From: Cedecea davisae DSM 4568
GTDB taxonomy: Bacteria > Pseudomonadota > Gammaproteobacteria > Enterobacterales > Enterobacteriaceae
Direction of reading: 5' to 3'
Length of the DNA: 64,000 bases
NCBI RefSeq assembly: GCF_000412335.2
Contig: NZ_KE161030.1
Span: forward strand, 3,836,626-3,900,625
Shown: piece after piece, positions 36,332 through 47,973 of the stretch
Position numbering within the stretch: the stretch's first letter is position 1
How the letters are laid out: every line of letters starts with the position of its first letter
The notes under the pieces: generated by a model
The model's database searches: none
Seen by the model: only the letters and a program-made list of their open reading frames with translations
Told to the model about the DNA's origin: nothing
Position numbers and translations under genes: made by a program

Positions 36332-37048
36332 TTAACCACCCGTCTTCATCAGCTGTTTGTGGGCATCCAGCATCTGCTTCATCTCTTTCGGTCCCTGGTA
36401 ACCAGGGATCATGGTGCCGTTGCTCAGCACAATGGCTGGCGTACCCTGAACGCCGAACTGCACGCCGAGGTTGTAGTGGTTAGCAAGGTTGATGTCGCAG
36501 CTTGCCGGAGCGACGTTGCCGCCTTTCATGGCCGCATCAAATGCTTTATTACGGTCTTTAGCGCACCAGATAGACTTCATATCGCTTTCAGCCTGGCTTT
36601 GCAGCCCTTGGCGCGGGAAGGCCAGATAGCGCACGGTTATCCCCAGCGCGTTGTAGTCGCTAATCTCTTCATGCAGCTTGTGGCAATAGCCGCAGGTGAT
36701 GTCGGTAAACACCGTAATGACGTGCTGCTCCTTCGGCGCCTTATAGATAATCATCTCTTTTTCCAGCGCGTTCAGTTTGCCCGTTAGCAGCTGGTTAGTA
36801 ACGTTGATCGGCTGTGCGCCGCTGACATCATAAAGCGGCCCCTGGATGACATGTTTGCCGTCTTCGGTGACGTAAAGCACGCCGCTGTCAGTCAGTACGG
36901 TCTTCATTCCTGCAACCGGAGCAGACTGAATGTCAGCCCCCTGAACGCCCAGCTTCGCCAGCGATTGTTTAATTGCGGCGTCATCCGCGTGGGCAAAACC
37001 GGAAATGGAAGCGGCCAGCAGCGGAAGCAGCCAAAAACCTTTTTTCAT
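36332..37048 (-). CDS. dsbC: Periplasmic disulfide isomerase DsbC
   Basis: A 238-residue DsbC: signal peptide (cleavage after FAHA, residue about 21), N-terminal dimerisation domain, and a thioredoxin domain with the CGYC active site (DITCGYCHKLH, about 118). Isomerises wrong disulfides in the periplasm, kept reduced by DsbD. Lies between xerD and recJ as in E. coli. Confidence 0.97.
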   Translation of the reverse strand: MKKGFWLLPLLAASISGFAHADDAAIKQSLAKLGVQGADIQSAPVAGMKTVLTDSGVLYVTEDGKHVIQGPLYDVSGAQPINVTNQLLTGKLNALEKEMIIYKAPKEQHVITVFTDITCGYCHKLHEEISDYNALGITVRYLAFPRQGLQSQAESDMKSIWCAKDRNKAFDAAMKGGNVAPASCDINLANHYNLGVQFGVQGTPAIVLSNGTMIPGYQGPKEMKQMLDAHKQLMKTGG

Positions 37049-37076
37049 GATGATTCCTTTATCTATCTTGTGGCAC

Positions 37077-37973
37077 TCACGCCCGAGGGTGGTGCTGTTG
37101 ATGCAGCTGGCGTAAACGCGCCGTCGCTACATGAGTATAAATCTGTGTGGTGGACAAATCGCTATGGCCCAACAGCATCTGTACGACACGGAGATCCGCG
37201 CCATGGTTCAGCAGATGCGTGGCAAAAGCATGACGCAACACGTGCGGCGAAAGCTTTTCGCTGTCGATACCGGCCAGTACCGCATAGTGTTTGATGCGGT
37301 GCCAGAAAGTCTGGCGCGTCATCTGCTGTGCCCGATTACTGGGAAATAGCACGTCCAGCGACTGCCCGTTTAGCAACTCCGGGCGGCCATACTTCAGATA
37401 TTGCTCAATCCAGTAAACCGCCTCTTCGCCCAGAGGAACCAGCCGCTCTTTATTGCCTTTGCCGATAACCCGCACCACGCCCTGACGCAGGCTGATATCG
37501 CTCATCGTCAGCCCAACAAGTTCAGACACGCGCAACCCGGTTGCGTACAGCACTTCAAGCATCGCTTTATCGCGCATTTCAATCGGCTGGTCGGTACAAG
37601 GGGCCTGTAAGAGGCGTTCGACCTGCGCTTCGCTTAAATCCTTTGGCAAACGCTGCGGCAACTTGGGCGATGAGAGCAACGCGCTGGGGTCATCGTCACG
37701 CATCTTTTCGCGGTACAGATATTGGAACATCCGCCGCATCGCGCTCAGCAGCCGCGCGGAGCTGGTGGCTTTATAACCGCCCTCGAGGCGCTCGGCAAGC
37801 AGCGCCTGCAGGTCCGCAGCCTGAGCGGTTAAAAAACTCAGTTGCTGATGTTGAAGCCATTCGGCCACCATGGTGAGGTCGCGGCGATAAGAACTGAGCG
37901 TATTTTCAGCCAGATTTCTCTCCAGCCATAACGCGTCCAGAAATTGTTCAATACGGGCCAGGTCCTGCTCCAC
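37077..37973 (-). CDS. xerD: Site-specific tyrosine recombinase XerD
   Basis: A 298-residue XerD, the same length as in E. coli. With XerC it resolves chromosome dimers at dif under FtsK control. Catalytic motifs: GLRVSELVGL (Arg), HVLRHAFATHLLNHG, and LGHSDLSTTQIYTH. The GTG at 37973 is used (GGGAG 7 bases upstream; reads VEQDLARIEQ) since it gives the family length; an ATG at 38012 would add 13 residues. Confidence 0.97.
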   Translation of the reverse strand: MEQDLARIEQFLDALWLERNLAENTLSSYRRDLTMVAEWLQHQQLSFLTAQAADLQALLAERLEGGYKATSSARLLSAMRRMFQYLYREKMRDDDPSALLSSPKLPQRLPKDLSEAQVERLLQAPCTDQPIEMRDKAMLEVLYATGLRVSELVGLTMSDISLRQGVVRVIGKGNKERLVPLGEEAVYWIEQYLKYGRPELLNGQSLDVLFPSNRAQQMTRQTFWHRIKHYAVLAGIDSEKLSPHVLRHAFATHLLNHGADLRVVQMLLGHSDLSTTQIYTHVATARLRQLHQQHHPRA

Positions 37974-38075
37974 TCTCGGCTCCCACTTTGGCGAATTGTG
38001 TCCATTATGCATGATGGCGAACGGGATCTGGTACACTTGGCCATCTGCACGTTATTAAAATGAGTTGTTATTGCT

Positions 38076-38597
38076 ATGAACATTGGTCTTTTTTACGGCT
38101 CCAGCACCTGCTACACCGAGATGGCTGCCGAAAAAATTCGCGACATCATTGGCCCGGAGCTGGTCACGCTGCATAACCTGAAAGACGATGCCCCCGCAAA
38201 AATGGAACAGTACGACGTGCTGATCCTTGGCATCCCGACCTGGGATTTCGGCGAACTGCAGGAAGACTGGGAAGCCGTTTGGCCGCAGCTGGATGACCTG
38301 AATCTAGAAGGCAAACTCGTCGCGCTGTACGGTATGGGCGACCAGCTTGGCTACGGTGAATGGTTCCTGGATGCGCTCGGCATGCTGCACGATAAGCTAG
38401 CTCCGCGCGGCGCTCAGTTTATTGGCTACTGGCCGACCGAAGGCTACGAGTTCACCAGCCCTAAGCCGGTCATCGCCGACGGCCAGCTGTTTGTAGGCCT
38501 GGCGCTGGATGAAACCAATCAGTACGACTTGAGCGACGAACGCATTCAAAACTGGTGCGAGCAGATCCTCGGTGAAATGGCGGAACGCTTTGCCTGA
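38076..38597 (+). CDS. fldB: Flavodoxin 2
   Basis: A 173-residue flavodoxin with the FMN-phosphate loop [13 protein letters not shown] (8-20) and the aromatic stacking segments [12 protein letters not shown] and [12 protein letters not shown]. Carries low-potential electrons in place of ferredoxin; FldB is induced by SoxRS in E. coli. Divergent from xerD with a 100-bp gap. Confidence 0.97.
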   Translation: MNIGLFYGSSTCYTEMAAEKIRDIIGPELVTLHNLKDDAPAKMEQYDVLILGIPTWDFGELQEDWEAVWPQLDDLNLEGKLVALYGMGDQLGYGEWFLDALGMLHDKLAPRGAQFIGYWPTEGYEFTSPKPVIADGQLFVGLALDETNQYDLSDERIQNWCEQILGEMAERFA

Positions 38598-38609
38598 ATC
38601 GGCCAGGCC

Positions 38610-39032
38610 TCAGGCCTGACCGTTCCCGCTCGCCTGTTGTTGCAACAGCAGGCGGCGTAAATCGCGCCATTCCCCAACATCCATACTGTCTGACGCCAGC
38701 CACAAGTGCTGGCAGCGATGCTTCGCCGGGCGACGCAGCCTCAGCATAATACCGCTCGCGGTAACCCACGGGTTGCCGACAATTTCCCAATCATGCCCCT
38801 GCCAGCGTAGACGGAAATCCGTCAGCAGTTTGACCTCTCCCTGCCGGGCGTGAATGCGGCGCTGGCTGCGTACGCTGTCAAAAACCACCAGCGACAGCAG
38901 CAGCATCCAGACAAGCGTGTAGCTCATCGGCCACGGCATCAGCAGCACAAACAGCGCCACCAGGCCGTGAGCCAGTAATGAGAGCCACTGCGCTCGCCAG
39001 GAGACACGGAGATCAGATTGCCACAGGACCAC
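38610..39032 (-). CDS. ygfX: YgfX (CptA), membrane partner of SdhE
   Basis: A 140-residue protein with two membrane helices (about 15-52). Starts [16 protein letters not shown], as in E. coli YgfX. Partner gene of sdhE, which it overlaps by 20 bases. Named a toxin in E. coli by some work and an inner-membrane flavinylation-related protein by other; the first claim is disputed. Confidence 0.95.
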   Translation of the reverse strand: MVLWQSDLRVSWRAQWLSLLAHGLVALFVLLMPWPMSYTLVWMLLLSLVVFDSVRSQRRIHARQGEVKLLTDFRLRWQGHDWEIVGNPWVTASGIMLRLRRPAKHRCQHLWLASDSMDVGEWRDLRRLLLQQQASGNGQA

Positions 39033-39279
39033 GTTCTTTATTCCGAGTCTGGATCAGGGCTACCATACGCTGAAGTTCCGCATCATCCGGCTTACCATGG
39101 TTCATCAACCAGTTAAACAAGTCCGGATCGTCACTTTCCAGCAGACGCACAAACAGCTGCTTGTCGCTGTCGCTCAACGTTTCATATTCGTGTTCAAAGA
39201 ACGGCATAATCGAAATATCCAGCTCGCGCATTCCGCGGCGGCATGCCCAGTGAATTCGGGCTTTATTATTGATATCCAT
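39013..39279 (-). CDS. sdhE: FAD assembly factor SdhE
   Basis: An 88-residue protein with the RGMRELD motif (residues 16-22) needed for covalent attachment of FAD to SdhA and FrdA. Start set at [10 protein letters not shown], two codons into the longest frame, as in other enterics. Operon with ygfX. Confidence 0.97.
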   Translation of the reverse strand: MDINNKARIHWACRRGMRELDISIMPFFEHEYETLSDSDKQLFVRLLESDDPDLFNWLMNHGKPDDAELQRMVALIQTRNKERGPVAI

Positions 39280-39525
39280 GTGCACTTTCCTGCTTAGCCA
39301 TCAAGTTGGGTACCGGATTAGTGTAACGTGTTTTCGTCAGCGGGATTACCGGAATGTTTTGTTGTGCGCACTTTCCCGGCACAAATTGATGCAATAAGCC
39401 GGTTTGCACGGCAGCCTTCGGGGAAGCTCGCAAACGCACAAATGGCGTCATTAAACTGCTTGCATTGCCCTGTGTCTCTTTTACCATTGAGAGATTAAAC
39501 CGTTGGATAACCCGGGATCTCTGTT

Positions 39526-40512
39526 ATGGCTTTTAATCCGTTTCCTCCGCGCCAGCCCAGCGCCGCAGCTCGCCTTCCGCTGACGCTGATGACGCTTGAT
39601 GACTGGGCTGTCGCCACCGCCGTTGGCGCAGACGCTGAAAAATACCTTCAGGGCCAGGTCACCGCCGATGTCGCAAAACTGGACGCCAGCCAGCATGTGC
39701 TGTGCGCCCATTGTGATGCAAAAGGGAAAATGTGGAGCAACCTGCGCCTGTTCCATCGCGGCGAGGGCTTTGCTTTTATTGAACGCCGCAGCCTGCGTGA
39801 TGCCCAACTGGCCGAGCTAAAAAAATATGCCGTGTTTTCAAAGGTCACCATCAGCGCTGACGATGCCAGCGTGCTGCTTGGCCTGGCCGGTTTCCAGGCG
39901 CGCGCGGCGCTGGCAACCGTGTTCGACACGCTGCCTGATGAAGAAACCCCGGTTGTGCAACAGGGAGCAAGCACTTTGCTGTGGCTAAACCTGCCAGCGG
40001 AGCGCTTCCTGATTGTGACTGATGAAGAAGGTGCCGCGAACCTGACCGGGAAACTACGCGGCCAGGCGGAGCTAAACGACAGCCAGCAGTGGCTGGCGCT
40101 GGATATTGAAGGCGGCCTGCCGGTTATTGATAGCGCCAACAGCGCTCAGTTCATTCCCCAGGCCACCAATATCCAGGCGCTGGGCGGCATCAGCTTTAAA
40201 AAAGGCTGTTACACCGGGCAGGAAATGGTCGCCCGTGCAAAATTCCGCGGGGCAAACAAACGTGCGCTCTGGTATCTGGCTGGTCACGCAGGCCGCGTGC
40301 CGGAAGCCGGAGAAGACCTTGAACTGCAAATGGGCGAAAACTGGCGTCGCACCGGCAGCGTGCTGGCAGCCAGCCCGCTGGACGACGGCCGTATTCTGGT
40401 GCAGGCGGTGATGAATAACGATCTGGAACCGGATAGCGTGCTGCGCGTGCGCGACGATGCAAGCGGCAAGCTCGCACTCGAGCCGCTGCCCTATTCTCTG
40501 GAAGAGAGTTAA
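39526..40512 (+). CDS. ygfZ: YgfZ, folate-binding iron-sulfur cluster repair protein
   Basis: A 328-residue GcvT-fold protein. The signature [17 protein letters not shown] (about 226-242) with its essential Cys is present. It helps repair or assemble iron-sulfur proteins, especially MiaB, using tetrahydrofolate. Divergent from sdhE, and ends at a terminator shared with trhA. Confidence 0.97.
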   Translation: MAFNPFPPRQPSAAARLPLTLMTLDDWAVATAVGADAEKYLQGQVTADVAKLDASQHVLCAHCDAKGKMWSNLRLFHRGEGFAFIERRSLRDAQLAELKKYAVFSKVTISADDASVLLGLAGFQARAALATVFDTLPDEETPVVQQGASTLLWLNLPAERFLIVTDEEGAANLTGKLRGQAELNDSQQWLALDIEGGLPVIDSANSAQFIPQATNIQALGGISFKKGCYTGQEMVARAKFRGANKRALWYLAGHAGRVPEAGEDLELQMGENWRRTGSVLAASPLDDGRILVQAVMNNDLEPDSVLRVRDDASGKLALEPLPYSLEES

Positions 40513-40523
40513 TTCAAAACGAA

Positions 40524-40544
40524 GCGCCCCCTTTAGCGGGGCGC
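40524..40544. terminator. Bidirectional terminator between ygfZ and trhA
   Basis: GCGCCCC and GGGGCGC form a 7-bp stem with a CTTTAGC loop between two converging genes. The minus strand side has GTTTT a few bases later. Confidence 0.7.
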
Positions 40545-40550
40545 CGTTAT

Positions 40551-41249
<699 letters not shown>

Positions 41250-41380
41250 CTAACTGAGAATGATTCCAGTGAACACCTGTAAGCTAAAATAAATATGTGA
41301 GCACCGGCTACCGCCGTGATTCGTCAGCCGGAATGATTTCTTTTACACTTCAGCGACGGTTAAAAACACAGGGAAAAAAC

Positions 41381-41977
41381 ATGATGCAGCAGGCATTTGG
41401 CGAAATGAGCGCGGTTATCCACTTCCTGATGGAGATAGACAAACTCAAGCTGGTCCAGCGCCGTACGCGGATTATTGGTCATGAACGGCACGAAAACTCC
41501 GCCGAGCACAGCTGGCACTTTGCGGTTGCCGCCATGAGCCTGGCACCTTACGCAGCGGCAGAAGTTAATATCCAGCGCGTGATTCAGATGGCGCTGCTGC
41601 ACGACATCGTCGAGATAGACGTGGGCGACGTGCTGGTCTATGACCTGGCCGCCCGCGAAGCCATAGCGGAGAAAGAAGCCGCAGCCGCACGCCGCCTGTT
41701 TGGTTTATTGCCCGCCCCTCAGGGGCCACAATTTCTTGCGCTTTGGGAAGAGTACGAAGCGGGCACAAGCCCGGATGCACGCTTTGCCAGCGCGCTGGAT
41801 CGTATTTTGCCTATCCTGCTGAATCTGCATAACGAAGGCCAAAGCTGGCGCGAGAACAATATTTCGCTGCAACAGGTATTAACCCGAAACGCACAGGTGG
41901 GAGAAAGCTGGCAGGAATTATGGCAACATATCGAGCGCCATTTATATCAGGCGCAGGAAAAAGGCTGGCTGCTTTAG
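41381..41977 (+). CDS. HD-domain phosphohydrolase, HDDC2/YfbR-like
   Basis: A 198-residue HD-superfamily protein. Metal ligands: HENSAEHSWHFA (about 33-44), LLHDIVEIDVGD (about 71-82) and a later Asp in SALDRILPI. Similar enzymes (YfbR, HDDC2) dephosphorylate deoxynucleoside monophosphates. The ATG at 41381 follows AGGGA. It is not in the E. coli K-12 version of this locus, so it is a lineage-specific gene between trhA and bglA. Substrate not known. Confidence 0.88.
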   Translation: MMQQAFGEMSAVIHFLMEIDKLKLVQRRTRIIGHERHENSAEHSWHFAVAAMSLAPYAAAEVNIQRVIQMALLHDIVEIDVGDVLVYDLAAREAIAEKEAAAARRLFGLLPAPQGPQFLALWEEYEAGTSPDARFASALDRILPILLNLHNEGQSWRENNISLQQVLTRNAQVGESWQELWQHIERHLYQAQEKGWLL

Positions 41978-42019
41978 CCCGGGCCGTTGGCAAGAAACAC
42001 ATTTGCAGGAAGAGAGAGT

Positions 42020-42748
42020 ATGTTTACCCACGCGGCAATTGCCAGGCTGAACGGCCTGGAAATGTTAGTGTATAACTTTGTCATTAAAAACAAAGACAAA
42101 GTGATGTACATGACTATCCGTGAGCTGGCGGACGCCGCGGGCGTTTCCACCACCACCGTGCTGCGTTTTTGCCGCAAGCTTAATTGTGAAGGATATTCTG
42201 AATTCCGCGTCCGTTTTAAATTATTCCTGGAGCAAAGCGAATCGCAACCTGCTAATTTCGGCAGCAGCGAAATTATTAGCTTTTTCAAAAGCACCAACAA
42301 TGAAGAATTTGATAATCTTATCGACCATGCGGTAGATATAATTTGTGCTTCAGAGCGTATTATATTTGTCGGCGCCGGTACTTCTGGCGCATTAGCTAAA
42401 TATGGCGCACGCTTTTTCTCTAACGTCGGTAAATTCAGTAACCACATCGACGATCCTTATTTCCCGGTAACCAATGATATGGCACGCAACGCGCTGGCGA
42501 TTGTACTCTCGGTTTCCGGCGAAACCGAAGAGATCCTCCGCTTCGCCAGCCAGTTCAGCCTGCATCACTGCAAAGTGATGTCGATAACCAGCCACGAAAA
42601 CTCCTCGCTGGCGAAACTTGCCGACTTTAATATCTCCTGGCATATTCCGCCGGTGCGCATCGCAGGCGTGTACGATATCACCACACAAATCCCCGTGATT
42701 TATATTCTCGAAACAATTGGCCGCCGACTGGCGAAAAGAATGTTGTAA
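42020..42748 (+). CDS. MurR/RpiR-family regulator, probable controller of bglA
   Basis: A 242-residue regulator with an RpiR helix-turn-helix (MTIRELADAAGVSTTTVLRFCRKL, about 32-55) and a SIS sugar-phosphate-binding domain (FVGAGTSGALAKYGARFF, later LSVSGETEEILRFA). The ATG at 42020 follows AGGAAGAGAGAG. Likely senses a phosphosugar. The next gene is bglA, with two direct repeats between them, so it probably controls bglA. Confidence 0.92.
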   Translation: MFTHAAIARLNGLEMLVYNFVIKNKDKVMYMTIRELADAAGVSTTTVLRFCRKLNCEGYSEFRVRFKLFLEQSESQPANFGSSEIISFFKSTNNEEFDNLIDHAVDIICASERIIFVGAGTSGALAKYGARFFSNVGKFSNHIDDPYFPVTNDMARNALAIVLSVSGETEEILRFASQFSLHHCKVMSITSHENSSLAKLADFNISWHIPPVRIAGVYDITTQIPVIYILETIGRRLAKRML

Positions 42749-42768
42749 AAAACATCCTGTTTTTTATT

Positions 42769-42859
42769 TGTGACAAATCACATTTGCTGTTATTTGTTAT
42801 ATCGTGACAATCATTTTTCATTTGTTAGACTCGACGTCAGAGATTATTAACTCGGCGTC
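42769..42859 (+). promoter_or_regulatory. Regulatory region upstream of bglA
   Basis: Direct repeats ACTCGACGTC (42829-42838) and ACTCGGCGTC (42850-42859), spaced 21 bp start to start, suit two regulator dimers on one DNA face. Upstream TGTGA-CAAA-TCACA (42769-42782) resembles a CRP site but has a 4-bp instead of 6-bp spacer. Confidence 0.45.
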
Positions 42860-42906
42860 GAAATGTGCGCTGTCGCACATTATTTTCAGCGCTAACGGTG
42901 AGATGA

Positions 42907-44346
<1,440 letters not shown>

Positions 44347-44375
44347 CTCACAAAGCCCGCCCAACTCTCTGATAA

Positions 44376-44407
44376 AAAAGCACCGACTCAGCAGTTCGGT
44401 GCTTTTA
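44376..44407 (+). terminator. Terminator after bglA
   Basis: GCACCGA and TCGGTGC form a 7-bp stem (loop CTCAGCAGT) with AAAAA before and TTTTAAG after it. Confidence 0.85.
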
Positions 44408-44516
44408 AGAAATTTCCCTTACCATCCAAAATATGGAGGAAAAATCCCAATAGCATGGGGTCTATGATCGAAATCAAATGCAATAATATTAATTTTAATA
44501 ATCACTCAAAGCCTGC

Positions 44517-45581
44517 ATGTATGCTTCGCATATATTTATGTTGCGATTGGCGAGAGTAGTGAAAGAAAGTAACAATTTTGATTTAATAAGAATAATTTTA
44601 GCCGTTGGTATATTACTTGTCCACTCTGCAGGGATAACCGACACGGATGAGTTAAGATATATACTCAATTACTTAAATGGGGATGTAATCGTTAAATGTT
44701 TCTTTGTCATTAGCGGCTATCTGGTGATGCACAGCTATAACAAAAAACCGGGCAAACCATTTTTCATAAAAAGAATACTGAGAGTTTTCCCGGCATACTA
44801 TGCAGCAATTTTTTTCACGTTGCTGCTGGGCACTTTTTTAACAAGGCTATCCTTTTTAGATTTTATTACAAGCCAGGAAACGCTGCGTTATGTTGTGTAT
44901 AACATGTGCTTCCTCAACTTTATGCAATCATCCCTTCCTGCTGTTTTTGATTCAAACCCACTGAATGCAATGGACGGCTCTCTCTGGACAATAAAATCAG
45001 AGTTAATTCTTTACGTTGGCATTCCTTTATTTATTTTTATTTCAAGGAAAAGCAAGTCACTTGCATATGGGTTAACATTTATTATATCTGTTGCATGGGT
45101 TTATTATTTTATGTATGTACACGTTACCCCAGCATCAAGAACCATGTCCCTTCAGTTTGTTGGCATGGCATCCTATTTCTTCGGAGGTGCCTATTTTTCT
45201 GCCTGTACTGCAAGGAACAAATCGATAATCATCACGTTAATTTCCTCTGCGATATTATACCTCATCACAAAAAACACAAAGACAGGATTCATTTTAGAGA
45301 TACCACTTATTATATCAGCGACACTATGCATTGCCCTCCTGGCTCCACGTATAGTAGACATGAGAAAATGTGGTGATTATTCATATGGATTATATCTTTA
45401 TCATTTCCCAGTGATGCAAACCGTTATTAGTTATGGTCTGTATAAAAGCAACCCATATTTGAGTATTGCAATAACCTTTACTGTCAGCCTGATTTTTTCC
45501 GTATTGTCATGGCACTGTCTTGAAAGAAAATGTTTAAACCACAAGGAAAATAAAAACTCTTTACATGAAACTGGGCATTGA
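44517..45581 (+). CDS. Acyltransferase 3 family membrane protein (OafA/NodX type)
   Basis: A 354-residue protein with about ten spans, typical of acyltransferase 3 enzymes that O-acetylate sugars. Motifs: NFDLIRIILAVGILLVHS at the N-terminus (His as active residue), FFVISGYLV and FFIKRILRVFPAYY. The gene is clearly richer in A+T than its neighbours and has no E. coli K-12 counterpart here, so it was probably gained by transfer. The start is uncertain: ATG 44517, ATG 44538 or GTG 44559. Substrate unknown. Confidence 0.85.
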   Translation: MYASHIFMLRLARVVKESNNFDLIRIILAVGILLVHSAGITDTDELRYILNYLNGDVIVKCFFVISGYLVMHSYNKKPGKPFFIKRILRVFPAYYAAIFFTLLLGTFLTRLSFLDFITSQETLRYVVYNMCFLNFMQSSLPAVFDSNPLNAMDGSLWTIKSELILYVGIPLFIFISRKSKSLAYGLTFIISVAWVYYFMYVHVTPASRTMSLQFVGMASYFFGGAYFSACTARNKSIIITLISSAILYLITKNTKTGFILEIPLIISATLCIALLAPRIVDMRKCGDYSYGLYLYHFPVMQTVISYGLYKSNPYLSIAITFTVSLIFSVLSWHCLERKCLNHKENKNSLHETGH

Positions 45582-45644
45582 TCTTGCCTAAGAAATAAGG
45601 CTCAGGGCACTCCGTAGCAAGGGCACGCTACGGAGTATTTAATG

Positions 45645-47111
45645 TCAAACAGGTAAACCAAACCGGAAGCAAGCGCCGCGCTGCGGCGTATCTACCAGCG
45701 CAATATCGCTGCCGTGCAGCTGTAGCATCTGGCGCACTATCATCAGCCCCAGTCCGCCAACCCTGAGGCGGGATTGATTCACAATCGACGGCCGGACAAA
45801 CAGCCCTTCTTTTAGCTCCTGCGGAATACCCGGTCCGCTGTCGCTGACCTGGACCATCACTTTATCCAGCTCCTTCCATAACCGCACGGCAATCACGCCT
45901 TTATCCGGCGTGTGGCGAATGGCGTTATCCAGCAGATTAGTCAGAACACGTTCAATCATGCTGACATCCGCCTCAATTAGCGGCAATCCTGGCTGGATAT
46001 CGGCCAATAGTTCCAGCCGACGAGTCTGGGCCGTAAGTTCAAACTTCTGGAAAACATCCTGTAGCAGCTCGCTAAGGGAGAAGCTCTCTTTATGTGGCTT
46101 CACCACGCCATATTCCAGCCGCGCCAGCTCAAACAGCGACTGCGCCAGCGCACCGACCTTCTGGCTCTGGGCAAGGGCGATATCCAGATAGCGTTTTTTA
46201 TCCGCTTCGCTCAGGGTAGCCGACATCACGGACAGGCTTTCGAGATAGCCGTGCAGGGAAGTAAGCGGGGTACGCAGGTCGTGAGAGATATTGGCGATAA
46301 ACTCGCGCCGCAGCTGATCCTGCTGGGTCAGGCTATGCCACTGCTCCGATATACGCCCCGCCATGGCAATAACCCCGTGGCGCAGCTGAGCCAGTTCGTC
46401 AGCATCTCCGGCGGTACTTTGCGGCAGCGCGGCCATAGCCTGCATCTCTGCCATGCCGCCCGCCTCCAGCGCTTTAACGTGCCGAGAAAGCTCACGCAAA
46501 GGGCGGGTTATCCAGCGGAAGGCCAGCCCGCCGACCACCAGCCCCAGCACGCAGACCAGACCAATCAACAGCAGGCTCAGCTTCAGGACGGCATCAAACT
46601 GGGCGCTGTTTGCCAGTTGGTTATAGGTTTCCCCGAGCAGGACCACATACAGGTAGCCCTCAAGCTTGCCGTCGCGCAGCATCGGCGCAACGCTGAAGAC
46701 CTTTTGCCCTTCAAGGCTACGAGGATCGTCGCCGTAAAGCGGGAACTTGCCTCCGTTCAGCGCGGCCTGGAGCGGGGCAAGGTCAACCTGATGCCGCTTA
46801 ATATGCCCGTCGGGCGCGGCATCACCGATGATATTGCCCTGCTTATCCAGCAGGTAAACTTCCACGCTGGGGTTCACGGCCATCAGGTGGTCGAACAGCG
46901 TGCGCACCGAGTCTTTATTCAGCCCGTCCTGCCCGAGCAGCGGGTAGCTCTGGTTAATGTGCTGAGCAAGGTCGCCGGAAAGTTGCTGGATAACCGCCTG
47001 GCTGTACTGCGTGCTGGTTCGCACCTGCAGCCAGCCGAGGAAGGTGCAAGCGGTTAATAACAGCACGGCAAAAACCAGCGTCAGGCGCCGGGAGAGCGTA
47101 AGAATTCGCAT
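45645..47111 (-). CDS. Sensor histidine kinase
   Basis: A 488-residue kinase: span 1 (about 10-28), a periplasmic sensor domain (about 30-170), span 2 (about 175-198), HAMP, HisKA with His277 (ANISHDLRTPLTSLHGY), and a HATPase with NLLDNAIRHTP and DSGPGIP. 3 bases downstream of the response regulator, in one operon. Divergent from the cytochrome/molybdoenzyme/MXKDX genes, which are likely targets. Signal unknown. Confidence 0.95.
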   Translation of the reverse strand: MRILTLSRRLTLVFAVLLLTACTFLGWLQVRTSTQYSQAVIQQLSGDLAQHINQSYPLLGQDGLNKDSVRTLFDHLMAVNPSVEVYLLDKQGNIIGDAAPDGHIKRHQVDLAPLQAALNGGKFPLYGDDPRSLEGQKVFSVAPMLRDGKLEGYLYVVLLGETYNQLANSAQFDAVLKLSLLLIGLVCVLGLVVGGLAFRWITRPLRELSRHVKALEAGGMAEMQAMAALPQSTAGDADELAQLRHGVIAMAGRISEQWHSLTQQDQLRREFIANISHDLRTPLTSLHGYLESLSVMSATLSEADKKRYLDIALAQSQKVGALAQSLFELARLEYGVVKPHKESFSLSELLQDVFQKFELTAQTRRLELLADIQPGLPLIEADVSMIERVLTNLLDNAIRHTPDKGVIAVRLWKELDKVMVQVSDSGPGIPQELKEGLFVRPSIVNQSRLRVGGLGLMIVRQMLQLHGSDIALVDTPQRGACFRFGLPV

Positions 47112-47114
47112 AGG

Positions 47115-47828
47115 TTACTCACGTAGCTGGGCGGTAAATTTGTAGCCTTTTCCCCATACGGTGCGAATAAAATTCGGCTCCGCTGGGTTATCTTCAATCT
47201 TAATGCGCAGGCGGTTTATATGGGTGTTGACGGTATGTTCATAGCCTTCGTGCTGGTAGCCCCAGACCTGGTTTAACAGGTTCAGGCGCGAGAAGACTTT
47301 GTCCGGGTTGCGGGCAAAGAAATAGAGCAGGTCGAACTCGCGCGGCGTCAGCTCCACGGGCTGCTGGTTGAGGCGGACATCCCTCGCCAGCGGGTCAATA
47401 GAAAGCGGGCCAAAAGTCAGCGTACCCGCATCAAGCCGCAGGTTCTGGCTCATCGCTTCCTGGCGGCGAAACAGCGCTTTCACGCGAGCAACCAGCTCCA
47501 GCATGGAAAACGGTTTGGCGAGGTAATCGTCGGCTCCCAGCTCAAGGCCCAGCACGCGGTGCGTTTCGCTGGAACGAGCGCTTATCATGATAATCGGCGT
47601 GTAGCGCGTCATGCTGCGGGCAAAACGGCAAATCTCTAGCCCGTCCACGCCGGGCAACATTAAATCCAGGATCAGCGCATCCCAGCCGCCCTGCCGGAGC
47701 TTTTCCAGCCCGAGGTTTCCGTCTGCGGCGTGCACAATTTCAAAACCTTCTTCCCGCAGGTGAAGCTGTAAAAGCTCGGCGATATTCTCGTCGTCTTCCA
47801 CGATTAGTATTTTTTTTGCCTGATTCAC
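47115..47828 (-). CDS. OmpR-family response regulator
   Basis: A 237-residue regulator with a receiver domain (phospho-acceptor Asp55 in LILDLMLPG, acidic pair EDD at 11-13, Lys in YLAKPFS) and a C-terminal winged helix (LTPREFDLLYFFARNPDKVFSR, VWGYQHEGYEHTVNTHINRLRIKIE). Partner of the kinase at 45645. The 145-bp divergent region holds ACAACT/AGTTGT half-sites that could be its operator. Confidence 0.95.
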   Translation of the reverse strand: MNQAKKILIVEDDENIAELLQLHLREEGFEIVHAADGNLGLEKLRQGGWDALILDLMLPGVDGLEICRFARSMTRYTPIIMISARSSETHRVLGLELGADDYLAKPFSMLELVARVKALFRRQEAMSQNLRLDAGTLTFGPLSIDPLARDVRLNQQPVELTPREFDLLYFFARNPDKVFSRLNLLNQVWGYQHEGYEHTVNTHINRLRIKIEDNPAEPNFIRTVWGKGYKFTAQLRE

Positions 47829-47973
47829 ATCTTCTACTCCTGCACGCCTGGCTTAGCCAAAGTTTACACAACTCGCGGCGGTTAAGTTGTCACATTTAAT
47901 TTAACTTTGCGTGAGGCAACCGGGAACAAATTCGGCCAATACTCGCTTCATCGAATCATGAGGAAGCCGGACG
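47829..47973. promoter_or_regulatory. Divergent promoter region between the two-component system and the redox genes
   Basis: Contains TTTACACAACT, a GC-rich spacer, and TTAAGTTGTCACATT, giving an ACAACT/AGTTGT inverted pair, then TTTAATTTAACTTTG. Candidate response-regulator site; exact limits not determinable by eye. Confidence 0.4.

Noticed and set aside
42769..42782. CRP site before bglA
   Set aside because: TGTGA and TCACA are separated by 4 instead of 6 bases, so it is kept only as a weak possibility.
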